DNA of 44,747 bases from an uncultured Acinetobacter sp. (GCA_947627655.1 CANQWW010000005.1:1-44747), one strand, 5' to 3'. Shown: positions 18,196 to 27,413, numbered from the stretch's first letter. Made by a program: numbers and translations. Notes: generated by a model from the letters alone, not told the origin.

Positions 18196-18984
18196 ATGTC
18201 ACTGGTTCGTTTAGAAAAAAATAATGGCATCGCTACGGTTACTTTAAACCGTCCAGATAAACGCAATGCAATGAGCTTTGCTTTACTCCGTGAACTGGTT
18301 GCACTGGCCAAGCAGATCAGACAAGATAAAAGCATCCGCTGTGTCATTCTGACCGGTGAAGCGCAGGTGTTTAGTGCCGGAATTGATCTGGCAGACCTGA
18401 ATAATCCGAAAAATCGTGCCTATGCGGCATGGGAGCTGCTCAAACCTGGTCAAAGCCTGTTTCAAAAAGCCTTTCTGATCTGGCAAGAACTCCCTGTACC
18501 GGTGATTGCGGCGCTAGAAGGCTATTGCTTTGGTGCAGGAATGCAATTGGCCTTAGCTACTGATATTCGTATTGCCCACCCTGACACCCAAATGTCAATT
18601 ATGGAAAGCCGCTGGGGTTTGGTACCGGATATGGGCCTCAGCCGTTCTTTAAAAGGACTGATCGGGCTTGATCTGGCCAAAGAACTCACCCTGACCGCGC
18701 GTATTTTTGATGGCCAATATGCCCAGCAAATTGGCCTCGTTACCCATGTTGATGCTCAACCACTGGCAAAAGCACAGGCTTTGGCTGAAGAAATGTTGCA
18801 GCGCTCGCCAGATGCCTTGATGGCCTCTAAATATGTACTGGATGCCATGGAACATCAGCCCAACAAATCGCTACGCATGGAAAAAATCTGGCAGTTAAAG
18901 TTATTGCTGGGCAAAAACAGTCTGCTGGCCCGGAAAAAGGATAAAAATCCTGAGGTGCAATTCCAGCCGCGCCAGTATCGCTAA
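18196..18984 (+). CDS. Enoyl-CoA hydratase/isomerase family (crotonase) protein
   Basis: This 262-residue protein starts at MSLVRLEKNN, with AAGGA eight bases upstream. The crotonase fold shows RPDKRNAMSFALL, the first oxyanion block SAGIDLADL near residue 65 and the second GYCFGAGMQLALATDIRIA near 110. MESRWGLVPDMG near 140 carries Asp where crotonase hydratases have the second catalytic Glu, a pattern closer to dienoyl-CoA isomerases. The reaction is probably isomerisation or hydration of an enoyl-CoA; the substrate is unknown. It begins a three-gene run with the dehydrogenase and hydroxypyruvate isomerase genes. Confidence 0.85.
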   Translation: MSLVRLEKNNGIATVTLNRPDKRNAMSFALLRELVALAKQIRQDKSIRCVILTGEAQVFSAGIDLADLNNPKNRAYAAWELLKPGQSLFQKAFLIWQELPVPVIAALEGYCFGAGMQLALATDIRIAHPDTQMSIMESRWGLVPDMGLSRSLKGLIGLDLAKELTLTARIFDGQYAQQIGLVTHVDAQPLAKAQALAEEMLQRSPDALMASKYVLDAMEHQPNKSLRMEKIWQLKLLLGKNSLLARKKDKNPEVQFQPRQYR

Positions 18985-19017
18985 CAGCAGGTCATTAATT
19001 TACAAGCAGGATATCGC

Positions 19018-19881
19018 ATGCCGTTTGATCAACACTATAAAATCGCCTTTCTGGGCATGGGCCTGATGGGGAGCCGTATGGCCAGTCGCCTACTGGCAGC
19101 GGGCTTTCAGGTCGCAGTCTGGAACAGAAGCCCAAATGCTTGTGATCCACTGCTCGCTCAAGGGGCTGAATTATTACAGCTGGATCAGATTGCAGATTAT
19201 CCGCTTGTGCTTACCTGTCTGGCTGATGATGCTGCAGTGCAAGCTGTCTATGCACAAATTGAGCCTGATCTCATTGCCAAGCAGGTCATTGTAGATTTTT
19301 CCAGCCTGTCGGTACAGCAAACCCTAGAACTGGCTCAGCGCGCACAGGCCAAACAGGTCAGCTGGATTGATTCTCCGGTCTCTGGCGGGACTGCCGGTGC
19401 CGAACAAGGCACGCTGGTGGTCTTTGCCGGTGGCGATGAACAAATGATTAGCACCTTAAAGCCTGTTTACGAGGTGTTATCGCAGCGCGTGACCCGCATG
19501 GGTGATTCCGGCACGGGCCAGGCCACCAAAATCTGTAACCAGCTGATTGTCGCAGCAAATAGTACCTTGATTGCCGAAGCTGTGGCCTTGGCCGATCGTG
19601 CCGGTGTCGACACCACCCTGCTGGCACCTGCACTGGCAGGCGGCTTTGCCGACTCCAAACCCTTCCAGATTCTGGCCCCACGCATGGCGACTCACACTTT
19701 TGAGCCAGTACAATGGAAAGTTCAGACCTTATCTAAAGATTTAAACAATGCTGTGCAACTGGCTGCCGTACATCACCTGAAGATTCCGGTGGCGTCTCAG
19801 GCCTTATCCCAGCTGCAAGCCCATCAGGCAGAAGGCTATGCCGAAGCAGATCTGGCGACCGTGATCCAGCATCTGCAGTAA
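19018..19881 (+). CDS. Beta-hydroxyacid dehydrogenase (3-hydroxyisobutyrate dehydrogenase / tartronate semialdehyde reductase family)
   Basis: This 287-residue NAD(P)-dependent oxidoreductase has an N-terminal Rossmann loop IAFLGMGLMGSRMASRLL (residues 9-26). The substrate-binding SPVSGGTAGAEQGTL lies near residue 122, and the catalytic Lys is in GQATKICNQL near 170. AGGA lies seven bases before ATG 19018. With the hydroxypyruvate isomerase gene 38 bases downstream, tartronate semialdehyde reductase (GlxR/GarR) is the most attractive role. However, no glyoxylate carboligase is nearby, so 3-hydroxyisobutyrate or another small hydroxyacid is equally possible. Confidence 0.85.
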   Translation: MPFDQHYKIAFLGMGLMGSRMASRLLAAGFQVAVWNRSPNACDPLLAQGAELLQLDQIADYPLVLTCLADDAAVQAVYAQIEPDLIAKQVIVDFSSLSVQQTLELAQRAQAKQVSWIDSPVSGGTAGAEQGTLVVFAGGDEQMISTLKPVYEVLSQRVTRMGDSGTGQATKICNQLIVAANSTLIAEAVALADRAGVDTTLLAPALAGGFADSKPFQILAPRMATHTFEPVQWKVQTLSKDLNNAVQLAAVHHLKIPVASQALSQLQAHQAEGYAEADLATVIQHLQ

Positions 19882-19919
19882 ATAGGTTGGTATTCTTTTC
19901 ACGGTATAAGGAACTTCAT

Positions 19920-20696
19920 ATGTTAAAACTCGCAGTTAACCTCTCCATGATCTTTACCGAAGTTTCCTTGCTGGAGCGCTTTGCCCTGGCCCGTCAGCAC
20001 GGTTTTGATCATGTCGAAATCCAGTTTCCATATGAACTGAGTATTGCCCAGATACAGGAACAGCTGGATCGGCATCAACTTAGCCTGTGCCTGATGAATG
20101 TGCCTGCAGGTGATTTAATGCAAGGGGGTCATGGTCTCGCCGGCATTCCAGGTCAGGAAGTTGAGTTTCATCACGCCCTGCAACAAGCGCTTGAATATGC
20201 AACCGCGCTGAAAGTACCCAGCGTCAATATTCTGGCAGGCAAACAGCCCTTAGATAGCGATTTGCTGCCTTGTCTTAAAACGCTGGCAGACAACCTGAAA
20301 ATGGCCTGCTCGATGCTGTCCGATCAAGGCATTCAGCCGGTATTTGAAATGATCAATGGCACAGATATGCCGCGCTTTCTGCTGCAGAATGTCGCTCAAG
20401 CACAGGAAATGCTGGAAGCCGTGAATCATCCTGCCTTAAAGATGCAATACGACTGTTACCATATGGCCATGATGGGTGAAGATGTGCTCGGTGCTTTACA
20501 AGAAAATATTGAATCGATTGGTCATATCCAGTTTGCTGACCATCCGGGACGTCATCAGCCCGGCAGCGGTTCGATCAATTATGCGGAAATTTTTCAATGG
20601 TTAGGAAATAGCTCTTACCAAGGCTTTGTCGCCGCAGAATACCGTCCATCTAAAGATTCAAATAGCTCATTTGACTGGAAAGACTCGCTGATTTAA
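19920..20696 (+). CDS. hyi: Hydroxypyruvate isomerase family protein
   Basis: This 258-residue TIM-barrel protein has the same length as E. coli Hyi and a matching N-terminus (LAVNLSMIFTEVSLLERF against a similar NLSMLFGE segment). I chose ATG 19920, with AAGGAA nine bases upstream, over 19887. Conserved metal and substrate residues appear as FDHVEIQFPYE, FEMINGTDMPRFLL (Glu), MQYDCYHMAMMG (Asp/His), HIQFADHPGRHQPGSG and VAAEYRPS (Glu). Hyi interconverts hydroxypyruvate and tartronate semialdehyde. The neighbouring beta-hydroxyacid dehydrogenase could then reduce the product, which would make a two-step path to glycerate (inference). Confidence 0.82.
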   Translation: MLKLAVNLSMIFTEVSLLERFALARQHGFDHVEIQFPYELSIAQIQEQLDRHQLSLCLMNVPAGDLMQGGHGLAGIPGQEVEFHHALQQALEYATALKVPSVNILAGKQPLDSDLLPCLKTLADNLKMACSMLSDQGIQPVFEMINGTDMPRFLLQNVAQAQEMLEAVNHPALKMQYDCYHMAMMGEDVLGALQENIESIGHIQFADHPGRHQPGSGSINYAEIFQWLGNSSYQGFVAAEYRPSKDSNSSFDWKDSLI

Positions 20697-20725
20697 ATTG
20701 TTTACATAATAAACAATCCGTCAAT

Positions 20726-20754
20726 TTGAATTTTCGGGTCAAAACCGCTATATT
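20726..20754 (+). promoter_or_regulatory. Sigma-70 promoter of rsfS
   Basis: TTGAAT (20726-20731) and TATATT (20749-20754) are separated by exactly 17 bases. Transcription would begin near 20761, about 30 bases before the rsfS start. This gives rsfS its own promoter, separate from the metabolic trio. Confidence 0.65.
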
Positions 20755-20790
20755 AGACAATGCAATAATTGTTAGGAAATTATACCCCCC

Positions 20791-21192
20791 ATGAATTTAG
20801 AACCATCGCCCAGCGCTTCTAATTCTCACGATCTTATTATGAATTCTCAATCTCAAGCTGTACAAGACTGCTTAAAAGTTGTACATGCTGCACTTGATGA
20901 TGTAAAAGCCAAAGATATTGTTGTGCTTGATGTTAGCGGTATCAGCAATGTTGCCGATGCAATGGTCATCGCCAGCGGTACATCTACCCGTCATATCAAA
21001 TCTCTTGCGAATAATGTTGCTGAAGAAGCACGTAAAGCTGGCTTCCGTCCGCTTGGTATTGAAGGCGAACGTGATGCTGAATGGATCCTGCTCGATCTTG
21101 GCTATGTGGTAGTTCACTGCATGCTGCCGACAGCACGTAAATTCTACGACCTAGAAAGCCTGTGGAGCAACAGCACCAACTCTGTTGCCTAA
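20791..21192 (+). CDS. rsfS: RsfS, ribosomal silencing factor (RsfA/YbeB/Iojap family)
   Basis: This 133-residue protein is the Iojap-type factor that binds ribosomal protein L14 and blocks subunit joining in stationary phase. The family core covers residues 20-125: LDDVKAKDIVVLDVSG, ADAMVIASGTSTRHIKSLA, GERDAEWILLDLGYVVVHC and ARKFYDLESLW. The first 16 residues are not conserved; an internal ATG at 20839 would give the usual family length, but no ribosome binding site is visible there. A strong terminator follows 13 bases after the stop. The usual neighbours (nadD, rlmH) are absent here. Confidence 0.93.
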   Translation: MNLEPSPSASNSHDLIMNSQSQAVQDCLKVVHAALDDVKAKDIVVLDVSGISNVADAMVIASGTSTRHIKSLANNVAEEARKAGFRPLGIEGERDAEWILLDLGYVVVHCMLPTARKFYDLESLWSNSTNSVA

Positions 21193-21205
21193 ACCGAATA
21201 TTCCC

Positions 21206-21233
21206 AAAAGCGACCCATCGAGGTCGCTTTTTT
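21206..21233 (+). terminator. Rho-independent terminator of rsfS
   Basis: AAAAGCGACC / GGTCGCTTTT with a six-base loop, followed by TTTTTT (21222-21233). It lies 13 bases after the rsfS stop. Confidence 0.85.
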
Positions 21234-21380
21234 ATGCGGGTCGCATGTATCTCTGACGCAAGACGGAGCTGAAGCAGAGACTGAATATTTACTCACTCCA
21301 CCAATGAAATCCCCTTCATCCCTCTGTACACAACTTGAGTAAAATCAGCTCACCAAATTTTAATCTCGGTGAGCACAGCA

Positions 21381-21415
21381 AAATAAAACACCACCCGAAG
21401 GTGGTGTTTTATTTT
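21381..21415 (-). terminator. Bidirectional terminator, mainly for the pnt operon
   Basis: A near-perfect 15-base inverted repeat (AAATAAAACACCACC / GGTGGTGTTTTATTT) has a CGAA tetraloop. It lies 36 bases beyond the pntB stop on the minus strand. The A and T runs on both flanks allow termination in both directions. Confidence 0.85.
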
Positions 21416-21451
21416 GCCTCAGCGCTCTTGATCAAAGAGCCAGGATCTTAA

Positions 21452-22897
21452 TTAGTGACCCGTACCATTAATGGCTTTGGTCATATCTTCCACCACTTTC
21501 TTGGCATCACCGAAGATCATCATGGTCTTGTCATTATAGAACAAGTCATTGTCCAGACCCGCATAACCGGTTGCCATAGAACGCTTGATCACCAGAATGG
21601 TACGTGCTTTATGCGCTTCCAGAATTGGCATACCATAAATTGGTGAGCTTGGATCGTCTTTTGCTGCCGGATTAACCACGTCATTGGCACCAATCACCAG
21701 AACCACATCGGTTGCCGGAAAGTCAGAGTTGATCTCATCCATTTCCAGAATATCTTCATAAGGCACGTCTGCTTCAGCAAGTAATACGTTCATATGACCT
21801 GGCATACGACCAGCAACTGGATGAATCGCAAAACGTACCGTTACGCCCTGCTCTTTTAACAGGTTGGCCAGTTCTTTGACCGCATTCTGTGCACGGCCTT
21901 GCGCCATACCATAACCTGGCACAATCACTACACTATCGGCATTCGACATCAAGAAACCGGCATCATCTGCAGAACCTGAACGATGGTTACGTTGTACTTG
22001 CTCACCCGCACCTGCTGTCGCAGTTGCTGCACCGCCCATCGCACCACCAAACAAAACGTTGATGATTGAACGGTTCATGGCTTTACACATGATGTAAGAC
22101 AGAATCGCACCCGAAGAACCGACCAGCGAACCAGCCACGATCAGCATGTTGTTTTCTAATGTAAAACCAATCCCGGCTGCGGCCCAGCCAGAGAACGAGT
22201 TCAGAAGTGATACTACTACTGGCATGTCACCGCCACCGACCGGGGCAATCCATACCCAGCCGAAGACTAATGCCAGACCGGTCATCGCCCAGAACGAGGT
22301 CATATTGCCGGTCAGGAAGAAATGAATACCAAAACCAAGCATTGCAATAAAGATCAAGGCCTGGACCGGTTTCACCCACACACCTGAAATGGTTTTCGCC
22401 CATTTTTTCGCAGCCAATTTACCATACGCAAATACAGATGCAGTAAAGGTAATCGCCCCCACAAAACAGCCGACAAACAGTTCAAACAGATGAACTTTGC
22501 TCATTTCATGGAAATTGACACCATTGGCCGCCAGTAGATCTGGGCCCAGTTCGATCAGCTTGTTGTTATGGATAATTGCCGCAATCGCAATCAGTACTGC
22601 AGATAGACCCACCAGCGAGTGCATGAGCGCCACAGTTTCTGGCATTTGGGTCATCGGCACTGTACGTGCACGGGCAATACCGACAATTGCACCCAAGACC
22701 ATTGCACCGACGATCATCCAAATCACCGGATTATCTGCGACAAAGAACGTGGTCAGTACCGCAATCGCCATCGCGAGCATACCGTAACGGTTACCAGCAA
22801 TTGCGGTTTTAGGTCCAGATAGGCCACGCAGCGTCAAGATAAAAAGAATGGCACCAATCAGGTAGAACCAATTTGCATATTCACGAATGAATTCCAT
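21452..22897 (-). CDS. pntB: PntB, NAD(P) transhydrogenase subunit beta
   Basis: This 481-residue subunit of the proton-translocating transhydrogenase couples hydride transfer from NADH to NADP+ with proton entry. About nine membrane helices fill residues 5-260. The cytoplasmic NADP(H)-binding domain III covers about 300-481, with VVIVPGYGMAQGRAQ, FAIHPVAGRMPGHMNVLLAEA, VIGANDVVNPAAK and VIKRSMATGYAGLDN. It starts three bases after the pntAB stop. Length matches E. coli PntB (462). Confidence 0.96.
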   Translation of the reverse strand: MEFIREYANWFYLIGAILFILTLRGLSGPKTAIAGNRYGMLAMAIAVLTTFFVADNPVIWMIVGAMVLGAIVGIARARTVPMTQMPETVALMHSLVGLSAVLIAIAAIIHNNKLIELGPDLLAANGVNFHEMSKVHLFELFVGCFVGAITFTASVFAYGKLAAKKWAKTISGVWVKPVQALIFIAMLGFGIHFFLTGNMTSFWAMTGLALVFGWVWIAPVGGGDMPVVVSLLNSFSGWAAAGIGFTLENNMLIVAGSLVGSSGAILSYIMCKAMNRSIINVLFGGAMGGAATATAGAGEQVQRNHRSGSADDAGFLMSNADSVVIVPGYGMAQGRAQNAVKELANLLKEQGVTVRFAIHPVAGRMPGHMNVLLAEADVPYEDILEMDEINSDFPATDVVLVIGANDVVNPAAKDDPSSPIYGMPILEAHKARTILVIKRSMATGYAGLDNDLFYNDKTMMIFGDAKKVVEDMTKAINGTGH

Positions 22898-22900
22898 CGA

Positions 22901-23224
22901 TTAGCCCTCTTTTTTCTTTGGTTTTGGTTTGAACATTTCCAGCATACGTGCAGTCACGGCAAAGCCACCAAAAATGTTAATACTGGCCAGAAATACTGCG
23001 ACTGCCCCCAGTACGCTTACCACGTTAATGGTCTGGAAATCGACGCTACCTTCAACGCCTACCATCGGCAGACCCACCGTCTGGATCATCGCACCGACGA
23101 TAATGATCGAAGAAAGTGCATTGGTTACCGCCATCAACGGCGTATGTAATGCGGGTGTTACTCCCCAAACCACGTAGTAGCCTACAAAGATGGCAAGGAC
23201 AAAAATTGTAATTGTTTCAACCAT
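22901..23224 (-). CDS. pntAB: PntAB, transhydrogenase subunit alpha, membrane part
   Basis: This 107-residue membrane protein corresponds to the C-terminal membrane segment of E. coli PntA. It has three helices at residues 2-20, 33-52 and 68-88. AAGGAG lies six bases before the ATG. Residues [23 protein letters not shown] form the conserved lumen-side block. In this lineage the alpha subunit is split into two genes, an arrangement well known from Rhodospirillum. It sits between pntAA (11-base gap) and pntB. Confidence 0.93.
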   Translation of the reverse strand: MVETITIFVLAIFVGYYVVWGVTPALHTPLMAVTNALSSIIIVGAMIQTVGLPMVGVEGSVDFQTINVVSVLGAVAVFLASINIFGGFAVTARMLEMFKPKPKKKEG

Positions 23225-23235
23225 GAGTCTTCTCC

Positions 23236-24363
23236 TTAACCACGCTTCAACAGCACTTGACCACCGTGAGTGACCAGTAAGGCGTTTTGAATTTCATCTT
23301 CCTGATTGATCGCAAAGTTTTTCTCGTTATCAAACAAGGTTTCTACAAAGTTGTAGACATTACGCGCATACAATGCAGAAGCTTCGGTCGATAAGGTTGC
23401 TGGAATATTCGGAATACCCAGAATCTTTACCCCATTTTCGGTGACAACCGTTTCAGCACATTTTGAGCCTTCGACGTTACCGCCAGTTTCAACGGCCATA
23501 TCCAGAATCACCGAACCCGGTTTCATCTTGGCCACAGTTTCGGCCTTGATCAGACGCGGGGCATCACGGCCTGGTAATAGCGCAGTGGTAATCACGATAT
23601 CGGCATTGGAAACGGCTTTATCAACGATGGCAGCTTGATCGCGGATGTATTCTTCACCCGGCATCCAGCCATAACCATTCTTCGCGGCATCCGCGGCTTT
23701 TTGCTGTTCTTCTGCAGACATTGGCACGTCTAGCCACTTACCGCCTAAAGATTCCACCTGTTCTTTTGCCGTAGGACGCAAGTCCGTTGCCTCTACCACG
23801 GCACCCAGACGTTTTGCAGTGGCAATCGCTTGCAGACCCGCCACCCCTACGCCCATGATCACCACACGGGCAGGCTTGACCGTACCCGCCGCTGTCATCA
23901 GCATCGGGAACATACGCTGGTATTCATTGGCAGCCAGCAGTACCGATTTATAACCCGCCAGGTTGGCCTGTGAAGACAGCACGTCCATGTTTTGCGCACG
24001 GGATAACGTCCGTGGCAACAGTTCCAAGGCAAATGCCGATACCTGCTGTGCCGCGAATTGGTCCAGCTCGGTGTTACGGTAAGGATCAAACATCGCCACT
24101 ACTGTGGTATGTGCCGGCATTTTTTGAATTTCTTCACCTTTTGGTGCACGAACTTTCAAAATTAGCTGACTTCCAGTATAGGCATCATCTGTCATGGTGG
24201 CGCCAACCTGCTCATAAGCACTATCGATATAGGCAGCTTTTACCCCTGCACCACGTTCAATCACTACTTTATGACCAGCGCTGATCAATTTCTTTACTGT
24301 TTCAGGTGTCGCAGCGACACGATTTTCACCGACCACAGTTTCGGCTGGAATTCCGATCTGCAT
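23236..24363 (-). CDS. pntAA: PntAA, transhydrogenase subunit alpha, NAD(H)-binding part
   Basis: This 375-residue soluble domain I binds NAD(H). It resembles alanine dehydrogenase, with [23 protein letters not shown] at the N-terminus. The dinucleotide-binding loop [22 protein letters not shown] lies near residue 170, and the RDAPRLI loop and [13 protein letters not shown] near 270-300. GAGGA lies seven bases before the ATG. It is the first gene of pntAA-pntAB-pntB, ends in the strong terminator at 21381-21415, and supplies NADPH in the cytoplasm. Confidence 0.95.
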   Translation of the reverse strand: MQIGIPAETVVGENRVAATPETVKKLISAGHKVVIERGAGVKAAYIDSAYEQVGATMTDDAYTGSQLILKVRAPKGEEIQKMPAHTTVVAMFDPYRNTELDQFAAQQVSAFALELLPRTLSRAQNMDVLSSQANLAGYKSVLLAANEYQRMFPMLMTAAGTVKPARVVIMGVGVAGLQAIATAKRLGAVVEATDLRPTAKEQVESLGGKWLDVPMSAEEQQKAADAAKNGYGWMPGEEYIRDQAAIVDKAVSNADIVITTALLPGRDAPRLIKAETVAKMKPGSVILDMAVETGGNVEGSKCAETVVTENGVKILGIPNIPATLSTEASALYARNVYNFVETLFDNEKNFAINQEDEIQNALLVTHGGQVLLKRG

Positions 24364-25300
24364 GAGCGTTCCTCAAGCTAGTTTTTCTTAAGTAAACATC
24401 GCGTCAACGATGCTTCCCCTCAGGATGTTTTTTTGTTGATTTTTGGATTCTAATCAAAGTTAAACAAATTACTACCTACTATTTATTTAATAAATGGCTA
24501 CATTTTGAACTGCCAATTCATGTTTTTTTGTAAGCAAGTTGAAAGAAGCGACTTCTCAAGTTTTTTCCACCTTATGCAATAAAGCTGAATTTATGTGCAG
24601 AAAACAAACCGCGTGTACTCGAGTAGGGCTTCTTTCTAGCATTATTTTTTGCATATTTTGTTACATTGATTTTTCTGACAGATTTCTGCTGTTATTTCTA
24701 AGTTTTAACAGTTTCTTCAACCCTTGTAGAGCGGCTAGAAATCAAAGCTTGGAGGATCTTATCTATCCTGAATTGACCCTTCAGACATTTCTGCCCGTAT
24801 TTTTGCTCTATAAATTTCAGTCTTGATTCAAAGATTTAAAATCAGTTATGCGACGCCTAAGAGGAGGATACCCCTCTGCTAAAATTGATCAAATTGACCA
24901 AGCGTTTATGCTTCTCCAGGCATCGCCAAGGTCTCTAACTTATTCGCTTAGAGCTTAAAAAAATTATTTGAATCATTTTTTATATTAATGTGAAAGACTG
25001 AAAAAACCTTAAAACGCACCATTTTTGAGCAATATTTCAGTTGAATATGGTTTGCTGGCACTTAAACTGGACAATGAACGACATGAAATGCACTGATTCA
25101 GCTCCTTTATGCGTTAGATTTTAGATTTGCAGCCAATCAAAGTTGGACTTTCATGGAAAAAAGCGCTTAAACCCGCCTGTCTCAGCAAGACATCAAGCCA
25201 AGTTTTGCATTATTTTTCTCTTATTCAACTGCTAGAATAATTTGGATCATGTACTGCTGCTCCGCTTAATCTCACTCGACTTAGGAATCCAATCTTACTT
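24364..25300. other. 937-base gene-poor, AT-rich gap
   Basis: No frame here convinces me as a gene. A 95-codon plus-strand frame (24539-24826) is rich in Phe/Leu/Cys without a recognisable domain and is probably chance. An imperfect dyad CATCG...CGATG (24397-24412) lies about 35 bases upstream of the pntAA start. A TAGAAT -10-like hexamer at 25233-25238 could serve the MFS gene, but no well-spaced -35 is visible. The rest may be decayed sequence or long untranslated regions. Confidence 0.5.
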
Positions 25301-26497
25301 ATGAATACTTCATTGGATATCAGCCAAAATCGACCTTTATTATGGCTGATGGCAGTGGCATGTGGCCTATGTGCAGGGGCGAACTATTATTGTCAGCCAT
25401 TAATTTCCTCAATTCAGCAGACCTTTCAGATCGCAGAATCTCAGGTTGCACTGACGGTGACTTTTGCCCAGGTATCCTATGCACTGGGACTTTTATTTAT
25501 TGTACCTTTGGGCGATATGCTCAATAAAACCAAACTGATTCCTTATTTAATGTGGGCCGCGGCTTTTGGCCTGATGATCTGTGCCACTGCAGTGAATCTA
25601 CCAATGTTATGGCTGGGGACGATCATTGCCGGACTGTTCTCTGTTGCCGCACAAGTCCTGATTCCTTTGGCGGCCATGACCGTTAGGCCGGAAAAAACCG
25701 GTGAGGTGGTTGGTTTCCTGATGAGTGGTCTGCTGGTGGGTATTCTGTTGTCCACCAGTATCGCCGGCCTGCTCTCGGACCTGTTTCACTGGAAAGTTAT
25801 TTATGCGCTGAGTGCTGTGGCAATGCTATTGCTAGGCCTTTATTTACGCGGCCAACTGCCCAGCTTGCCTAAGCTCCGGATCAGCTATTTCGATATTTTC
25901 CGCTCCATGGGCAAGCTGCTGGCAGAAGAGCCAAGACTGGCTTTGCGCTCCATGACGGGAGCATTTGCTTTTGCCGCAATGAGTATCCTGTTCTCCACCA
26001 TTGCCCTGCTGCTCACCCAGCCACCTTTTAATCTGGCAGATGTCATGGTGGGACTGGTGACTCTGGTCGGTGTATTTGGTGCCTTATCTACCCAGCTGAT
26101 TGGCAAATGGGCCGACCGTGGTTATATCAAGCTACTGACCTGCATCGGCTGTTTCATTCTGGCAGGAAGCTGGCTGTTTTTGTATTTTGGCAGCACCTCT
26201 CTGCTCAGTTATATTTTAGGCTATGCCCTGATTAACTTAGGCTTGGCCATGACGCATAGCTGTAACCAGAATGTGATTTTCCGCTTACGCCCAGATGCCA
26301 AATCCCGAATTAATTCAATTTATATGACCTTGTATTTTATTGGTGGCGCATGCGGTTCTGCCGCAGGTGTCTATGCCTGGCATCATGGTGGCTGGAGTAC
26401 GAGCTGTTTAACCGGCCTCGGGTTTGCACTGGCGGCGGCTGGTTTTGCCTTATGGGACCAACGCCATCATCGGCATTCAGTCAAGCACCCAACTTGA
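25301..26497 (+). CDS. MFS transporter (drug-efflux-like, 12 TM)
   Basis: This 398-residue major facilitator has about twelve hydrophobic helices. The loop 2-3 motif reads IVPLGDMLNKTKLIPYL (residues 64-80), a variant of the GXXXDRXGR[RK] signature. An N-terminal YYCQPLI stretch is typical of the YgaY/YnfM-like subgroup. The two halves join near residue 195 in a basic loop (LPSLPKLRI). Substrate is not readable, and no regulator gene is adjacent. Its stop is one base from the stop of the convergent HEPN gene, with no terminator between them. Confidence 0.85.
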   Translation: MNTSLDISQNRPLLWLMAVACGLCAGANYYCQPLISSIQQTFQIAESQVALTVTFAQVSYALGLLFIVPLGDMLNKTKLIPYLMWAAAFGLMICATAVNLPMLWLGTIIAGLFSVAAQVLIPLAAMTVRPEKTGEVVGFLMSGLLVGILLSTSIAGLLSDLFHWKVIYALSAVAMLLLGLYLRGQLPSLPKLRISYFDIFRSMGKLLAEEPRLALRSMTGAFAFAAMSILFSTIALLLTQPPFNLADVMVGLVTLVGVFGALSTQLIGKWADRGYIKLLTCIGCFILAGSWLFLYFGSTSLLSYILGYALINLGLAMTHSCNQNVIFRLRPDAKSRINSIYMTLYFIGGACGSAAGVYAWHHGGWSTSCLTGLGFALAAAGFALWDQRHHRHSVKHPT

Positions 26498-26498
26498 G

Positions 26499-27143
26499 CT
26501 AGTTCACCTGTACCACCGGGTAAAAGGGTTGTCCACTGTCAGTGACTTCTGCATTTTCCAGCAGAATATACAAGAAAGCATGCAGCAAAGTAGAGAGCAG
26601 CCTACAACTGTCCTGCATCTGTTTACGATTCAAGACACTGGCATAGCTCACGCCCCCTTGCAGAATCTGCTGATGTAAAGTGGCTAAACGATGAAACAGA
26701 ATTCTTAACAAGGTTAATGGATCTTTGTGCTGGAGCGCTGCCTGAACCTCCTGCTTTTCTTGCCTGATGGCTGCATGACAACTGTCCCGACTAATTTTGC
26801 CATGCTGATAATCCCAAAAGTAAGGGGTCATATAAGTGTTATCCAGCAGGCCTTGTAGTGCCGCACTATGTTTATCCCAGAGAATCAGGATAATTCTTTT
26901 TTCCTGATCCCCGGCATGTAGATGTTGAAAAAAAAGTTCCAGATCTTGCTGCTTCAGCCGTTCACTGGTTTCCCGGCCATACAGCGCATTTAAACTGATC
27001 CACAGACTGATGAACTGGAAGTCATAATCATGTTCGAGCTCAATACTTTTTTTTAACCAGCTCAAGGCACGTTGAATTCGTAAATTAAAAGCTTCTGAAT
27101 AATGCACTTTTGTTGTTTTAAAAATTTCCTCCAGCAACATCAT
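26499..27143 (-). CDS. Stand-alone HEPN-domain-like protein
   Basis: This 214-residue all-helical protein starts at ATG 27143 with AAGGAG seven bases upstream. It resembles Apea-like HEPN proteins: RALSWLKKSIE (residues 25-35), then FISLWISLNALYG (44-56), a segment typical of this group. R152-L-A-T-L-H157 fits the RX4-6H signature of HEPN ribonucleases. The C-terminus has SCRLLSTLLHAFLYILLENAE. No partner nucleotidyltransferase (MNT) gene is adjacent, so it is not an obvious HEPN-MNT toxin-antitoxin pair. It could be an RNase, an RNA-binding protein or a conserved housekeeping factor. The domain call is by pattern only. Confidence 0.62.
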   Translation of the reverse strand: MMLLEEIFKTTKVHYSEAFNLRIQRALSWLKKSIELEHDYDFQFISLWISLNALYGRETSERLKQQDLELFFQHLHAGDQEKRIILILWDKHSAALQGLLDNTYMTPYFWDYQHGKISRDSCHAAIRQEKQEVQAALQHKDPLTLLRILFHRLATLHQQILQGGVSYASVLNRKQMQDSCRLLSTLLHAFLYILLENAEVTDSGQPFYPVVQVN

Positions 27144-27413
27144 TATTATTCTCCTTTTTCTCTTGTTTTCTTCATCTTATACGATTTTTGGAGCGAGTAA
27201 ATCCTCTCTTGGTCGAAATGTTTTTAAATATAGTGGCAGATCAAACAGAGAGGCTGAAGCGTGATACTTCTTGGTGTGCTGCCATGAAGCCTGATTATTT
27301 TTATGCTAATATTGCACCCTCTTTGACTGGGCTGCAGATGCTAGCAGCTGCCGATTTGCAGATTTCCCAGTACATCGTGTCTCTTCCATCTTAGACTTAA
27401 GGCGTGATTTTGA

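Noticed and set aside
21340..21375. Weak hairpin CTCACC...GGTGAG near the rsfS/pntB boundary
   Set aside because: Long loop and no T tract; two much stronger terminators lie on either side.
21452..24363. Split alpha subunit of transhydrogenase as a gene break
   Set aside because: pntAA and pntAB are each complete with their own start and ribosome site; the split form is a known normal arrangement.
24539..24826. 95-codon plus-strand frame in the gap upstream of the MFS gene
   Set aside because: Composition is rich in Phe, Leu and Cys with no domain, signal or ribosome binding site; it looks like a chance frame in AT-rich sequence.
27188..27394. 68-codon plus-strand frame between the HEPN gene and dusA
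   Set aside because: It starts at a non-ATG codon without a ribosome site, has no recognisable features, and covers the dusA leader region.
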